From Candidatus Nitrosocosmicus sp. (GTDB taxonomy: Archaea; Thermoproteota; Nitrososphaeria; Nitrososphaerales; Nitrososphaeraceae), in NCBI GenBank assembly GCA_030452275.1, contig JAKDMR010000152.1:1-5643 (forward strand): DNA of 5,643 bases, in the 5' to 3' direction. Shown in pieces: positions 5,555 through 5,643 of the stretch. Position 1 is the first letter of the stretch. Each line of letters starts with the position of its first letter. The notes under the pieces were generated by a model. It saw only the letters and a list, made by a program, of their open reading frames with translations, was not told where the DNA came from and made no database searches. The translations under genes were made by a program, and so were the position numbers.

Positions 5555-5643
5555 TTCAAAAAGGTAATATGTCTTTTACCTTAGACAAACGTCCGTTATT
5601 CATTCTAGAAAATGAGAATACAACCAAGGATTTGATAGCATTG
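5551..5643 (+). CDS. Partial ORF downstream of the ATP-grasp gene, runs off the window
   Basis: GTG at 5551 overlaps the TGA of the ATP-grasp gene (GTGA), and the frame stays open for 31 codons to the window end. An ATG at 5569 is the alternative start; the AAGGT before it is only 3 bases away. From the ATG the peptide begins MSFTLDKRPLFILENENT and continues TKDLIAL. The overlap suggests one transcript with translational coupling. The piece is too short to name. Two ideas fit: a second ATP-grasp enzyme, because FILENENTTKDLIAL faintly resembles residues 19-34 of the upstream protein, or a precursor peptide for it. Confidence 0.55.
   Translation, partial: MIQKGNMSFTLDKRPLFILENENTTKDLIAL

Noticed and set aside
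5561..5571. AAGGT before ATG 5569 as a ribosome binding site for the last ORF
   Set aside because: The spacer of about 3 bases is too short; the GTG at 5551 overlapping the previous stop codon is at least as likely a start.

Overview
The window looks like a piece of an AT-rich genome of a soil-type ammonia-oxidising archaeon (Nitrososphaerales, perhaps close to Nitrosocosmicus). This is an inference from three things. The histidine kinase carries the PIQPILG H-box wording that I associate with that group. The multi-spanning membrane protein has a PPFG...IS.D..R..I tail that I also associate with them. TATA-like boxes sit about 24-26 bases upstream of several candidate start codons, which fits archaeal, often leaderless, transcription. 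No rRNA, tRNA, CRISPR array or known insertion sequence is present.

Layout: 1-580 has no gene longer than about 42 codons. It holds a short ORF with a well-placed ribosome binding site, a short minus-strand ORF, and a possible 184-bp miniature inverted-repeat element. Next comes a ten-helix membrane protein (590-1951, +). It runs tail to tail, with 3 bp between stop codons, into a ParA/MinD-like ATPase (1955-2809, -). Upstream of the ATPase on the same strand is a soluble zinc-finger sensor histidine kinase (2896-4281, -, true N-terminus probably near 4331). Diverging from the kinase is an ATP-grasp ligase of the MvdC/MvdD (graspetide or RiPP maturase) type (4445-5554, +). Its stop codon overlaps a GTG start of a further ORF that runs off the window end.

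The genes suggest two themes. The first is a sensing module: membrane protein, deviant-Walker ATPase and cytoplasmic kinase, with no response regulator in view. The second is a possible peptide-modification operon beginning at 4445, whose substrate is not identified and may lie just past the right edge. None of the four long ORFs has a plausible ATG at its 5' end in the correct frame, apart from an internal ATG at codon 11 of the ATP-grasp gene. In two of them (membrane protein and kinase) a well-placed ATG lies just upstream in a frame that a single base change would join to the gene. That points either to small frameshifts (sequence error or real) or to unusual initiation.
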